Positions 53,001 to 61,438 are shown, numbered from the stretch's first letter. The stretch: DNA of 64,000 bases from Hyphomonas sp. (GCA_002700305.1 PACZ01000027.1:42442-106441); one strand, 5' to 3'. A program made the numbers and translations. Notes: generated from the letters alone by a model not told the origin.

Positions 53001-53072
53001 GGTAACACCTACCCGCAGACCTACGACGCAATGGGTCGTTACTTCTTCGTCGGCGCGACGTTCGACTTCTAA
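50070..53072 (+). CDS. TonB-dependent outer-membrane receptor
   Basis: This outer-membrane receptor has 1000 residues and imports ligands with TonB energy. A signal peptide (to about MLAVAQ) precedes ETVYVTGSRI, a TonB-box-like start of the mature part. The plug domain includes LVLVDGKRLPYG and VDVLTGGASAVYGSDAIAG. The barrel ends GRYFFVGATFDF with a terminal aromatic residue. The GTG at 50070 has GGAGGT six bases upstream. Codons are strongly biased to GCT, GGT, CGT and AAC compared with neighbours, pointing to very high expression. It has its own UUCG-loop terminator. The ligand is unknown; peptides or carbohydrates are likely in this subfamily. Confidence 0.93.
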   Translation: MNGKSMKSRLLASSVFAGAAFMAQASMLAVAQEADEAVDTVATTTEDATARQETVYVTGSRIAQPNMTTTSPVTSVSANDVKLQGVTRVEDLVTQLPQAFAAQNSTVSNGASGTATVSLRNLDLGGSATRTLVLVDGKRLPYGSPNDAAADLNLIPGQMVERVDVLTGGASAVYGSDAIAGVVNFIMKDDFEGVQIDTQYGFYQHNNDYDTNGDLRDVIAQRAVGNPSQFALPDDNVIDGYSKEITAIMGINTDDGRGNLTAWFGYRNNDAVLQGARDYSACAIGSATATGFTCGGSSTSFPGRFTDFDAFNYTIDPATGEFRDFDGATDQYNYGPLNFYQRPDERYTAGFNGHYQINDYAEAYTQFMFMDYQSNAQIAPSGNFFATTSINCDNPLISASQLADIGCTAANIADGDSIGMYIARRNVEGGGRQDHLGYQTYRGVAGLRGDLYKAPGWSYDVSASFAQVTLSRSYRNEFSITRLNRALNVVDDGTGTAVCASVLDGTDPNCVPWDIFTVGNVTPEALGYLQVPLLQTGTTEQNIVSAVLTGDLGQYGFQLPSANSGLQVAIGAEYRRDALESITDNSFATGDGAGQGGPTIGLSGAVDSYDMFAEFQMPLIEGKPGVELLSIEGAYRYSDYSTGISADSYKIGGDYAPTSDIRFRASFQKAVRAPNVIDLFQAQGFNLFDLDDDLCDFTDPAADGTGGAACIGTNPWQVTQAQADGGALGSPAGQYNYLQGGNPDLQPEEAETLTIGFVATPTFLPGFSASVDYYNIDITDAISTVGSSVTMQLCYLQGDLDACQRIQRNANGQLWVGTGNVVDLNVNIGGVETSGFDISAAYGFDMGKYGSMNLSMNGTLLDSFDVDPVGNAAYAYDCVGKYGNDCFTPTPEWRHRARASWVTPIDGLDLNATWRYIGSADLDTGVTNRVDSTLEEQNYIDLAGQWAARDWVSFRFGVNNVLDDDPPLSASTGTTGNGNTYPQTYDAMGRYFFVGATFDF

Positions 53073-53099
53073 GTCGGCTCGCCCAACGGCAAAATCGGG

Positions 53100-53134
53100 A
53101 ACGGCGGTCCTTCGGGACCGCCGTTTTCTTTTGG
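53100..53134 (+). terminator. Rho-independent terminator of the TonB-receptor gene
   Basis: A ten-bp stem ACGGCGGTCC/GGACCGCCGT with a UUCG tetraloop is followed by TTTCTTTT, 28 bases after the stop. Confidence 0.92.
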
Positions 53135-53172
53135 GGGAGAAAAGTGATCGGCAGAGGGCTCAGCGCAGCGCC

Positions 53173-53205
53173 GTAGAGTGCCTGTAGAGTGTCTATAGAC
53201 GGTGT
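53173..53205. repeat. short 11-bp tandem repeat
   Basis: GTAGAGTGCCT is followed by GTAGAGTGTCT and a degenerate third unit ATAGACGGTGT, in the gap between the receptor terminator and the methyltransferase gene. No function is apparent. Confidence 0.4.
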
Positions 53206-53271
53206 TTGTGATGGTCTGCTGACACGGCCTTATCCAACCGGCCCAAAACCGGTTTGCCGGGGGAGGCGGTG

Positions 53272-54165
53272 TCAGTCGTCCGCGCGCCAGCGGGCATAGA
53301 TCGCTGTTGGCAGGAGGCGGTCAGAGTCTTTCTGGGGGAGGGCCATTTCGCCCATTTCCATCGTGCCGCCATAGGGCTTCAGCCGGTCGGCCAGGGCCTG
53401 GGCGAGGGCGAGATAAGACAGGCGCACGGCATAGGCCGTCAGGATCACGAAGCGCGGCCGGTCGCTCAGCAGATCGCGTACAGTGTCCAGTAATTCCGGG
53501 AGATTTTCCTCAAACCGCCAGGTCTCGTTCTTGGGGCCCCGGCCGAATTTCGGCGGGTCGAGGATGATGCCGTCATAGCGGTTGCCGCGCCGGATTTCGC
53601 GGGCGGTGAACTTCATCGCATCGTCGGCGATCCAGCGGATGGGCTTGTCGTCAAGGCCGCTGAGGGTCTGGTTTTCCTTGCCATAGCCGTTCGATTTGGG
53701 GCTCGCATCAAGGTGCACGACCTCCGCGCCCGCGGCCGCGCAGGCGAGCGACATCATCCCGGTATAACCGAACAGATTCAAGGCTTTGACGGGCCGGCCC
53801 GCGGTGCGAATTTGCTCCTGGGCGAAGCGCCAGTGGACCGAATGTTCCTGGAAAACGCCCATATGCCGGAAGGCGGTGCGCCGGGCATTGAAGGTCAGCC
53901 CGTTCCAGCGCATCGGCCAGGTGTCCTGCGCCTTGGGAGAGAGGATCTCCCAATTGCCGGAGCCGTCTTCATCATTGTTTTTGCTGGAGAAACGCGCATC
54001 CGCGCGCCAGGTGTCGACCTGGCGGGCGGGCTCCCAGAAGGCCTGCGGATCGGGCCGGATCACGGTCTGGCTGCCGAAGCGTTCCAGCTTCTGCAGGTGG
54101 CCGGAATCGAGCAGGGCATAATCGTCCCAGTCGTCCGCGATCAGCAGCTTCGTCTCTGTTTTCAT
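53272..54165 (-). CDS. class I SAM-dependent methyltransferase, RlmI-like
   Basis: This protein has 297 residues and is probably an RNA methyltransferase of the group that methylates 23S rRNA cytosine. The SAM site is ALNLFGYTGMMSLACAAAG, followed by EVVHLDASPKS and the catalytic-type motif IILDPPKFGRGP. The PUA domain of true RlmI is absent. The ATG at 54165 overlaps the stop of the TrmH-like gene by four bases (ATGA), so the two are translationally coupled. The site of modification is not known. Confidence 0.85.
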   Translation of the reverse strand: MKTETKLLIADDWDDYALLDSGHLQKLERFGSQTVIRPDPQAFWEPARQVDTWRADARFSSKNNDEDGSGNWEILSPKAQDTWPMRWNGLTFNARRTAFRHMGVFQEHSVHWRFAQEQIRTAGRPVKALNLFGYTGMMSLACAAAGAEVVHLDASPKSNGYGKENQTLSGLDDKPIRWIADDAMKFTAREIRRGNRYDGIILDPPKFGRGPKNETWRFEENLPELLDTVRDLLSDRPRFVILTAYAVRLSYLALAQALADRLKPYGGTMEMGEMALPQKDSDRLLPTAIYARWRADD

Positions 54166-54983
54166 TGGAAATCCCGCTGCCGCCACGCTTCGTACACCAT
54201 AATCGCCGTCGCCTGCGCAAGGTTCAGACTATCCGCGCCGCCACGCATGGGGATGAGGACGAGCTGTTCGCAATCGGCCTCCACGGCGGGGGGTAGGCCG
54301 GCTTGTTCATTGCCCATCAGGACAACGGTATCCTGTTGCATATCCACCAGATCGTGGCGGGCGGTGCCGTTCACGGAGGCGGCGACGGAGGCGATGCCGG
54401 CCTTGCGGCGCCAGGCTTCGAAGTCTTCGTAGGCGGCGGCGGCGAAGGGCATGTCGAACACCGAGCCCATGGACGCGCGCACGGCCTCGAAACTGTAAGG
54501 ATCACAGCAGGTGCCGACGAGGATAACCCCGTCAGCCCCGGCGCAATCAGCCGTCCGCAGAATGGTGCCCAGATTGCCCGGATCGCGTACCTCATAGAGG
54601 GCGACGAAAAGCGACTTCTGCGGACCAGTCCGGACTTCCAGCTGATCAAGCGTGACCTGACGCTGCTTGAAGGTGGCGATGACGGACTGCGCATTGTCCT
54701 TGTGGGTGATCTTCGACATCAGCCGTTCCGGCACCAGCACCACCCGGGCGCCTGCGGCCTCTGCCTTGTCGGCGAGGGCGGCAATGTGTGGCCTGTCGGC
54801 GACAGCTGCCGCCACAACGAGCGTGTCCGGCTGCCAGTTATTGGCGAGACCCTGTTCCACGAGACGCGCGCCCTCGGCCAGGAACAGGCCGCTGGACTGG
54901 CGTTCCTTTTTCCTTTCAAGGCCTTTCAGGGACTTGATCAGCGGATTGGAGGGGGAGGTGAGGGTTTCGGGCGGACGTTTCAT
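54162..54983 (-). CDS. TrmH/SpoU-family RNA ribose methyltransferase
   Basis: This protein has 273 residues. The SPOUT motifs are intact: NLGTILRTADCAGADGVIL, LMGNEQAGLP and IPMRGGADSLNLAQATAI. An N-terminal SpoU-sub-bind-like domain (residues 1-100) precedes them. Family members methylate 2'-OH groups in tRNA or rRNA; the target is not determined by sequence. It heads a two-gene operon with the RlmI-like methyltransferase gene. Confidence 0.9.
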   Translation of the reverse strand: MKRPPETLTSPSNPLIKSLKGLERKKERQSSGLFLAEGARLVEQGLANNWQPDTLVVAAAVADRPHIAALADKAEAAGARVVLVPERLMSKITHKDNAQSVIATFKQRQVTLDQLEVRTGPQKSLFVALYEVRDPGNLGTILRTADCAGADGVILVGTCCDPYSFEAVRASMGSVFDMPFAAAAYEDFEAWRRKAGIASVAASVNGTARHDLVDMQQDTVVLMGNEQAGLPPAVEADCEQLVLIPMRGGADSLNLAQATAIMVYEAWRQRDFQ

Positions 54984-55081
54984 GCGTTGTGGATCGCGTG
55001 CGGCGGACTCTTGCGACGGGTCCCTGAATAGGGCATCCCATCACAAAGGGAATGCCTAACAGGAGGTTAGCGGGGTCCCGA

Positions 55082-56542
55082 ATGAAAATGCTCGATTACC
55101 TGCTGGCGCCAGTCGCGTTGGCAGGCCTCGTGGCAACGGGATGGTGGGGGCTGTACCAGTCTCCGCAGCGGCCTGCAAACCTGGCCGCGCAGCTTGAGCA
55201 GGATGCCAACGCCGCCCTTGCCCGAAATGGATACGACTGGGCGCATGTGCGCATGAACGGCCAGCGGGCCGTGCTGAAGGGGGCTGCCCCCTCGGAGGAT
55301 GCCGCCATGGCTGCCGCCGAGACGGTGCTGCGGGCCGCCTGGAGCGGTGGTGTGGTCATCGGCGGCGTGACAGTTGTGGAGGTCGCGGTCGATCCCGGCG
55401 AGCCTGTGTCGCCCTTTGTCTGGCGCGCGGAGAAGCTGGCAGACGGCCGGATCATCCTGTCGGGTCATGTGCCCTCCCGCATGATTGCCAGCCAGATCGA
55501 GGCGGAAGCCACCAGGCTCTCGCGTGGCCAGTCGCCCGAAAACCATATGGAAGTCGCCGCCGGCGCGCCGGGCGGAAACTGGCAGGGCGTCGCCCGGTTC
55601 GGCCTCGGCCTCCTGACGGAGCTGGACAGCGGCGAGGTACGCCTCAGCGACAACACATTGCGGGTCGGCGGCACGGAACTGGACCCGGCCGAGCGCGCGC
55701 GCCTGTCGGCGCAGGTGTCCGCGCTGGCCGCGCCTTACCGGGGCGTGCCGCTGATCAAGGGCCTGCCGGTCTGGACGGCAACACACAGCGCCGACGGTCT
55801 GGTCCTGGCAGGCAAAGTGACGAGCGAGGCCCAGCGACGCGAACTGATTGGTATCGCGCAGGCCCACGCGGCCGGTGACGTGATCGACCAGATGGAAATC
55901 GCCCCGGACATGCCGGATGACTGGTTCGCCCTGGCCGAAGCCGGCCTGCCGGGTTTTGCGCGGTTCCGGGAAGGTCAGATGGGTTTCTATCCGGCCGAGG
56001 GCGATGCCGGTTTCGCGGTGGAAGGGACGGCGCCAGCCAGTGTCATCCAGTTCCTAAAACAGGATCTCTCCGGCCCGCCGGCCAGCGGACTCGATTCTGT
56101 GCCTATCACAGTCTGGGCAGATCCCGTCGATGTGGATGTGCCGGAAGTGGCTGGGATTGATTTCGCGGAAGGTCCTGCGGCGGCCTGCCAGTCAGCATTC
56201 GATGCCGTGCTGGCTGCCAATCCGGTCCTTTTCGACGACAGCGGCACGGAGGTGTCCCGCGCCAGCGGCGCCGCGCTGGATAAACTGCTGGCCGTGTCAC
56301 ATCTCTGCCCATCTGGCCTGTTAATCGAGATTCATGGACAGGCTGATTCCAACGCAGAGACCGCATTCGGCAAGGCGCGGGCCGAAGCGGTCGCGTCCTA
56401 TCTGGCGGCAGCCGGGATCAATCGGCAGCGTCTGTCTGCGGTTGGCTATGGCCCGGACCAGTCCGGGCAGTCTAATGACAATGGTGGAAGTCAGATGACA
56501 AATCGCCTGATCGACATCAAAGTTCTCACACGGAGCGACTAA
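55082..56542 (+). CDS. OmpA-family protein with BON-like repeats
   Basis: This protein has 486 residues. One N-terminal hydrophobic segment (about 6-23) anchors or exports it. Two to three repeats in the middle resemble BON domains (for example GRIILSGHVPSRMIASQI and GLVLAGKVTSEAQRRELIG). The C-terminus is an OmpA peptidoglycan-binding domain (IEIHGQADSNAETAFGKARA, then LSAVGYG). The ATG at 55082 has CGGGG six bases upstream. Its TAA overlaps the ATG of the next gene (TAATG at 56540-56544), linking it to the acidic protein that follows. Confidence 0.85.
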   Translation: MKMLDYLLAPVALAGLVATGWWGLYQSPQRPANLAAQLEQDANAALARNGYDWAHVRMNGQRAVLKGAAPSEDAAMAAAETVLRAAWSGGVVIGGVTVVEVAVDPGEPVSPFVWRAEKLADGRIILSGHVPSRMIASQIEAEATRLSRGQSPENHMEVAAGAPGGNWQGVARFGLGLLTELDSGEVRLSDNTLRVGGTELDPAERARLSAQVSALAAPYRGVPLIKGLPVWTATHSADGLVLAGKVTSEAQRRELIGIAQAHAAGDVIDQMEIAPDMPDDWFALAEAGLPGFARFREGQMGFYPAEGDAGFAVEGTAPASVIQFLKQDLSGPPASGLDSVPITVWADPVDVDVPEVAGIDFAEGPAAACQSAFDAVLAANPVLFDDSGTEVSRASGAALDKLLAVSHLCPSGLLIEIHGQADSNAETAFGKARAEAVASYLAAAGINRQRLSAVGYGPDQSGQSNDNGGSQMTNRLIDIKVLTRSD

Positions 56543-58488
56543 TGGCTTGGCTTGTAACACATATGTGGATGGTGCTGGCTGGCGCGACCGTGTTCGCACT
56601 GATGCTGGGCTGGTCGGTGCGGGGCATGCTGCTGACGGGCAAGATGCGCAAGGCGATTGTCGACAAGGATGTGGCGCTGACGGAACTGGACCAGGCCCGC
56701 GATGAGATCGAGCGCCTGTTCGCGGCGCAGCGTGCCCAGAGAGGGGAAGGCGGCGGCGTTGCCGACGCCTCGGCGCGCAAGATTTCCGACCTGACGGCGG
56801 AGCTGCAAAAGGCCAAGATCGAACTGACGACGCTCAAATCCGAAGCGGCGAAAGCGGCAGCCGAGTCGGCCAGGGAACGCGATGCGCCGACTATTGTTCT
56901 GCCGCCAAACCGTGGCGGTGCAGACGAGGGCGGCGAAGAAGCGGACACGCCGGCAGCTGGGAGTGAAGCGGACGAACCGCCGACGCTGACCTGGCGCAAC
57001 CGGCACCTTGAAGCCCGGGTAAAGCATCTCGAAGCGCAGCTGGCAGAGATGGAAGCGGCCCCGGCGCCCGTTCCGGCTGCTGTTCCTGAGGCAGCCGATA
57101 TTGAGGCGCCCGCAGAGGACAAAGCCCTGTCTGTCGACGAAGAGGGGCTGGCGAAGCTGAAATGGCAGGCAGACTATCTCAAGCAGCGCGTCGAGGCGCT
57201 GGAGACAGAGCTGGCCAAGGCACCGGCTGAAGTGCCTGTCGTGGCAGATGAAGACGCCAATGAGGAAATGGCCCGCCTGCGCTGGCGCAACCGGTTCCTG
57301 GAGGGGCGGCTCGCCTATTTCGAGGGCGGTGCGGGCGAAGAGGCAGCTGAGCCGGCCGCCGAGAAGACCGGTGCCGAAGCCATGCTGGAAGAGCTGGAAG
57401 TCACCGACACGGCCGCCGACATGACCGAAGCGGTCGAAGCCATGGCCGAAGGCCTGACGGTCGCCGGGCTGCCGGACGAGGCCGAACCGGAATTTGTCGA
57501 AGTGGAAGACGAAGCGTCTGAAGAGGTGGCTTTCGAAACGCTTGCCGAAACCGGAACGGTCGATGTCGAGGTGGTGGACGAGGAAGATACGGCGCTGATT
57601 GAGGAAGACGCTCCGGCGGCGTTTGTCGAGGAGTCCGCCGAACCCCTCGAGGCTGAAGATACCGGGCCGGAAGAAGACGAGAGCTTCGCAGACGTCTCCA
57701 ACGATGAAGAGGAATCTCTCGCCGAAGCCGATCATGCCGATGAGGATGTGCTCTCGGACGAGGAATATGACGAAGAGGATTTCGTCGAAGCCGATGACGT
57801 CGAAGAGGAATACGACGCAGACGCCGACGAGGCGGACGCCTTCGATGACGATGATGCCGAAGACGACGATTTCGAAGACGACGATGTCGAAGATGACGAA
57901 GGGGCGTCGGACGAGCAGGACGAGACTTACGACGAAGAAGAGTCCTGGGATGAGGACGATGAGGCCGAGGACGACTTCGAAGACGATGAAGATACCGGCT
58001 CAGATGAAGACGAAGCGTACGATGACGCTGAAGCCTTCGATGATGACGAGGATGAGGCCGAGGCTGAGGCTGAGGATGAAGACGAATCCCATGAAGAGGA
58101 CGAAGTGTCCGATGAAGCCTGGGATGACGAAGAAGACGATGCTGACGAAGACGAAGCGTACGATGACGCTGAAGATGAGGCCGGAGACGAGCCTTCCGAA
58201 GGCGGCGTGACCTACGAAACCGACGAGACGATCGTGCCGGAACGCCCGATGGCGATGAACGGCCCGGTCGAAGGCCACCCGGACGATTTGACCCTGATCG
58301 GCGGCATCGGGCCCAAGATCCAGGTCCTGCTTAACGAGCTGGGCGTCTGGCATTATGACCAGATTGCCGAATGGACGCCGGAAAACGTCGCCTGGATGGA
58401 TGAACACCTCAATTTCGGCGGCCGGATCACGCGCGAAGGCTGGGTGGAGCAGGCGGCCGTGCTGGTCCGCGACGCCGAGAGCGTCTGA
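56542..58488 (+). CDS. membrane-anchored acidic coiled-coil protein with C-terminal helix-hairpin-helix domain
   Basis: This protein has 648 residues. A transmembrane helix (about 10-27) is followed by coiled-coil segments (30-110 and three repeats of the type WRNRHLEARVKHLEAQL). A very acidic region (about 260-560) of Asp/Glu runs comes next. The C-terminal ~65-residue domain (DDLTLIGGIGPKIQVLLNEL) resembles the helix-hairpin-helix domain also found fused to NuoE in some Alphaproteobacteria. The start overlaps the OmpA-family stop by one base. It shares its acidic-linker plus helix-hairpin-helix layout with the protein at 39695-41653. The function is unknown. Confidence 0.8.
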   Translation: MAWLVTHMWMVLAGATVFALMLGWSVRGMLLTGKMRKAIVDKDVALTELDQARDEIERLFAAQRAQRGEGGGVADASARKISDLTAELQKAKIELTTLKSEAAKAAAESARERDAPTIVLPPNRGGADEGGEEADTPAAGSEADEPPTLTWRNRHLEARVKHLEAQLAEMEAAPAPVPAAVPEAADIEAPAEDKALSVDEEGLAKLKWQADYLKQRVEALETELAKAPAEVPVVADEDANEEMARLRWRNRFLEGRLAYFEGGAGEEAAEPAAEKTGAEAMLEELEVTDTAADMTEAVEAMAEGLTVAGLPDEAEPEFVEVEDEASEEVAFETLAETGTVDVEVVDEEDTALIEEDAPAAFVEESAEPLEAEDTGPEEDESFADVSNDEEESLAEADHADEDVLSDEEYDEEDFVEADDVEEEYDADADEADAFDDDDAEDDDFEDDDVEDDEGASDEQDETYDEEESWDEDDEAEDDFEDDEDTGSDEDEAYDDAEAFDDDEDEAEAEAEDEDESHEEDEVSDEAWDDEEDDADEDEAYDDAEDEAGDEPSEGGVTYETDETIVPERPMAMNGPVEGHPDDLTLIGGIGPKIQVLLNELGVWHYDQIAEWTPENVAWMDEHLNFGGRITREGWVEQAAVLVRDAESV

Positions 58489-58603
58489 CGCATTCAGCAA
58501 GGGTTCAGCCGGAACCGGCAAGATTTGCCTGCGTTCATCGCAGACGCGATTGCAATTTGAAGGCGGGCAGCTAACCTTGCGCTGCCGGAGTGAGGGAAAG
58601 CAC

Positions 58604-59455
58604 ATGACGAAACTGATCGATATCGATAGCGCCATTTTTGAAGGCGCACCGCGTGTGAACCTGTCCCGCCGGGCGATCATTTCCGGCATTGCCGCTGGCA
58701 CGGTGTTTCCGTTCATCAGCGGGTGCGAGACCAATCCGGCCACTGGGCGCAGCCAACTCCTGCTGTTCGGGGATCAGGAAGTCGCCTCCATGGCGGCATC
58801 GGCCTGGACCGACATGAAGGCGCAGACACCGGTGACGGCGAACTCCCGTCTGAAAAATCGCGTCCTGCATGTCTGGGAAAAGACGCTGCACGGCGCCGAA
58901 CAGAAGGGCGACATCGCTGCCGGGCAGAGCTGGGATGTGGCCGTGTTCGACACTGACGACGTCAACGCCTTCGTCATGCCGGGCAACCGGGTCGGCGTGT
59001 ATCGCGGCATCACCGAGCTGACCGAGAATGACGACCAGCTGTCCTCCGTGCTGGGCCACGAGACAGGCCATGTTGTCGGCCGTCACGCGGCAGAGCGCCT
59101 GTCAGTCACGACGCTGGCGCAGACGGGCCTCGCCGTTGGCCAGATCGCGATCGCGCAATCGGACACGCTGTCGAAATATGGCGGCGAGATCGGCGCGCTT
59201 GGCGGCGCGGCCATGCAGTTTGGCGTGATCCTGCCCTACAGCCGCAACCACGAACTCGAGGCCGACAAGCTTGGCGTCGATTACATGCACAATGCCGGCT
59301 ATGACGTGCGCCAGTCCGTCCGCCTTTGGGAGCTGATGGACGCCCAGTCCAAGGGCCAGCGCCCACCGGAATTCATGTCCACCCACCCGGACCCGGCCCG
59401 CCGCGCCCAGGAACTGGTGAAATACATCAACTACAAGGGCTACGCTCTGATGTAA
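58604..59455 (+). CDS. M48-family metalloprotease with Tat/lipoprotein signal
   Basis: This zinc protease has 283 residues. The zinc site is HETGH at 152-156, and the third ligand lies in HELEADKLG (Glu219 region). The N-terminus has twin arginines (Arg22-Arg23 in LSRRAIISG) and a lipobox-like ISGC with Cys41, suggesting Tat export as a lipoprotein. M48 proteins such as BepA and LoiP degrade misassembled envelope proteins. The start ATG at 58604 gives this signal; the upstream open frame belongs to another gene. It is located immediately before rplK. Confidence 0.88.
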   Translation: MTKLIDIDSAIFEGAPRVNLSRRAIISGIAAGTVFPFISGCETNPATGRSQLLLFGDQEVASMAASAWTDMKAQTPVTANSRLKNRVLHVWEKTLHGAEQKGDIAAGQSWDVAVFDTDDVNAFVMPGNRVGVYRGITELTENDDQLSSVLGHETGHVVGRHAAERLSVTTLAQTGLAVGQIAIAQSDTLSKYGGEIGALGGAAMQFGVILPYSRNHELEADKLGVDYMHNAGYDVRQSVRLWELMDAQSKGQRPPEFMSTHPDPARRAQELVKYINYKGYALM

Positions 59456-59462
59456 CCGGGCA

Positions 59463-59480
59463 GGGGCGGTCTGCCGCCCC
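59463..59480. terminator. possible terminator hairpin after the M48 gene
   Basis: The seven-bp stem GGGGCGG/CCGCCCC with loop TCTG lies eight bases after the stop. There is no T-run, so it may instead be part of the rplK leader. Confidence 0.4.
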
Positions 59481-59525
59481 CGCTTGACCCCACGATACAG
59501 ATGCGCCATACGCGCCGCTTCTGCG

Positions 59526-59590
59526 GGAGGCATGCCATGCCAGACCGCGGAGCCTCCACTGTAACCGGGCGGATCGAAAGACCACCGCCC
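59526..59590 (+). promoter_or_regulatory. structured rplK leader, possible L1 autoregulation site
   Basis: Two helices can be drawn before rplK: GGAGGC (59526) with GCCTCC (59552-59557), and GGGCGG (59567) with CCGCCC (59585-59590). In many bacteria L1 binds such a leader to repress rplK-rplA; here this is inferred from position. Confidence 0.35.
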
Positions 59591-59615
59591 CATCTGAAAC
59601 GTTCGAGAGGACAAT

Positions 59616-60062
59616 ATGGCCAAGAAACTGCTGGGGCAGCTCAAGCTCCAGATCCCTGCCGGCCAGGCCAACCCGTCGCCGCCCGTCGGCCCGGCGCTCG
59701 GTCAGCGCGGCATCAACATCATGGAATTCTGCAAGGCGTTCAACGCCAAGACCCAATCCATGGAACCCGGCCTGCCGGTACCGGTCGTCATCGACTATTA
59801 CCAGGACAAGTCGTTCACCTTCATCACCAAGACGCCGCCGGCGACTGTGCTGCTGAAGAAGGCTGCCAAGCTGAAGCTCGGCAAGAAGCCTGCGTCCGGC
59901 GCCAAGAAGCCGGGCTACGACACCGTCGGCAAGGTCACCATGGCCCAGGTCCGCGAAATCGCGGAAATCAAGATGGCCGACCTCAACGCCAACGACATTG
60001 ACGCAGCTGCCAAGATCATCGCCGGTTCCGCCCGCGCGATGGGCATCGAAGTTGTGGAGTAA
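59616..60062 (+). CDS. rplK: 50S ribosomal protein L11
   Basis: This protein has 148 residues. The start [20 protein letters not shown] and the region [16 protein letters not shown] are diagnostic for L11, part of the GTPase-associated centre of the ribosome. rplA starts five bases after the stop. The usual upstream genes secE and nusG are not adjacent; an M48 protease gene is there instead. Confidence 0.97.
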   Translation: MAKKLLGQLKLQIPAGQANPSPPVGPALGQRGINIMEFCKAFNAKTQSMEPGLPVPVVIDYYQDKSFTFITKTPPATVLLKKAAKLKLGKKPASGAKKPGYDTVGKVTMAQVREIAEIKMADLNANDIDAAAKIIAGSARAMGIEVVE

Positions 60063-60067
60063 GAACC

Positions 60068-60763
60068 ATGGCGAAAGCAGGAAAGCGCGCACGCGCAATT
60101 GCAGAATCCGTTGACGCAAACAAAGCCTACACCGTCTCTGACGCTGTGGCGCTGGTGAAGTCGAACGCAAAAGCCAAATTCGACGAAACCGTCGAAATCG
60201 CCGTGAACCTCGGCGTTGACCCGAAATACGCTGACCAGATGGTCCGCGGCGTGGTCAATCTGCCGGCCGGCACGGGCAAGGACGTCCGCGTCGCCGTGTT
60301 CGCGAAAGACGCGAAAGCCGAAGAAGCCACCGCAGCCGGCGCCGATTTCGTTGGCGCTGAAGACCTGATGGAAAAAATCCAGGGCGGCTTCATGGACTTC
60401 GACCGTGTCATCGCATCGCCGGACATGATGGCCGTTGTCGGCCGTCTCGGTAAGGTGCTCGGCCCGCGCGGCCTGATGCCGAACCCGAAAGTCGGCACCG
60501 TGACCCCGAACGTTGCCCAGGCCGTCAAGGACGCGAAGTCCGGCTCGGTCGAGTTCCGCGTCGAGAAGGCAGGTATCGTTCACGCCGGCATCGGCAAGGC
60601 CTCCTTCGCTGAAGGCGATATCGAGAAGAACGTCAACGCGTTCCTCGACGCTCTCGTGAAGGCTCGCCCGTCTGGCGCAAAAGGCACCTTCGTGAAGAAG
60701 ATCTCGCTCTCGTCCACCATGGGCGCTGGCGTCATGATCGACACGGCAGAGCTCTCTCAGTAA
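60068..60763 (+). CDS. rplA: 50S ribosomal protein L1
   Basis: L1 has 231 residues and binds the L1 stalk of 23S rRNA. The segment [20 protein letters not shown] is the L1 signature, followed by [11 protein letters not shown]. Codon choice is biased as in highly expressed genes. It ends with a strong hairpin terminator, so rplK-rplA form a closed unit separate from rplJ. Confidence 0.97.
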   Translation: MAKAGKRARAIAESVDANKAYTVSDAVALVKSNAKAKFDETVEIAVNLGVDPKYADQMVRGVVNLPAGTGKDVRVAVFAKDAKAEEATAAGADFVGAEDLMEKIQGGFMDFDRVIASPDMMAVVGRLGKVLGPRGLMPNPKVGTVTPNVAQAVKDAKSGSVEFRVEKAGIVHAGIGKASFAEGDIEKNVNAFLDALVKARPSGAKGTFVKKISLSSTMGAGVMIDTAELSQ

Positions 60764-60790
60764 GTCCGAGCCGATCACAAGCGAATAAGA

Positions 60791-60824
60791 AAAGCCCGGC
60801 GCCGCAAGGTGCCGGGCTTTTCCG
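60791..60824. terminator. bidirectional terminator between rplA and the convergent small gene
   Basis: A 13-bp stem (AAAGCCCGGCGCC with GGTGCCGGGCTTT, one G-T pair) encloses a GCAA tetraloop. It is flanked by A-rich sequence on the left and T on the right, so it can serve both strands. Confidence 0.85.
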
Positions 60825-60847
60825 TTCGGGGCTGTGGGGGTAGCCCT

Positions 60848-61213
60848 TTAGTTGTTGTCAGCTGTCACGATGATGATGCCATCTTCGGACGGCTGGACCG
60901 AACGGGTCACGGCGACGTGGTATTCCATCAGGTCGGCGCTCTGCACCTGGTTGACGGTCTGGTCGACCACCTCGGCGGCGCAGTTGGAAACGGCTGTCGG
61001 CCAGACCCCGGCAATGGCGCTGGAGTCGTCATAGATGCTGCGGCAGTAGTCGCGTGCAGATTTCTCGATCGAGGCGTAGGTTTCAGCGGCAGTGGCGCCG
61101 CGTTTGAAGCTGATGGCTGCCTCATCACCGGTTTGTGCGGTGGCCGTCATGCCGAATCCGGCGACAGCGAAAGGAATTGCGGTAAGAGCGAAGCGGATTT
61201 TGTGGAAATTCAT
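60848..61213 (-). CDS. small exported protein, UrcA-like
   Basis: This protein has 121 residues with a signal peptide ending GMTATAQ near residue 27. The mature part has two cysteines separated by 22 residues (SARDYCRSIYDD, then NCAAEVVDQTV), which resembles UrcA-family layout, but similarity is modest. The ATG at 61213 is preferred over an upstream start at 61246. The function is unknown. It is divergent from the CadC-like regulator, with 225 bases between them, and lies inside the rplKA-rplJ interval. Confidence 0.6.
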   Translation of the reverse strand: MNFHKIRFALTAIPFAVAGFGMTATAQTGDEAAISFKRGATAAETYASIEKSARDYCRSIYDDSSAIAGVWPTAVSNCAAEVVDQTVNQVQSADLMEYHVAVTRSVQPSEDGIIIVTADNN

Positions 61214-61374
61214 GTGAGGCCCTCTCATTTGTAAGCTGACGGGCACTGAACATGTCCCGTCTTTGCGCCTGACACTCGCTCACACCGGGCGTTCGGGTCC
61301 TGTGGAGAGGCTTAGGAAAACCTGATGTTTACATTAGGCCTTGTTTTTAAAGGAGTAAGTTTGACCTGATGGCT

Positions 61375-61392
61375 TCGGACAATCTGGTCCGA
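61375..61392. promoter_or_regulatory. candidate operator between divergent genes
   Basis: A perfect 6-6-6 inverted repeat TCGGAC-AATCTG-GTCCGA lies 46 bases before the regulator start and within the divergent region with the small exported-protein gene. It may be an autoregulatory site. Confidence 0.4.
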
Positions 61393-61438
61393 TTGAGATA
61401 AACTCACCGCAGAGGCTTCGTCAGGCAGCGATTCAGAG

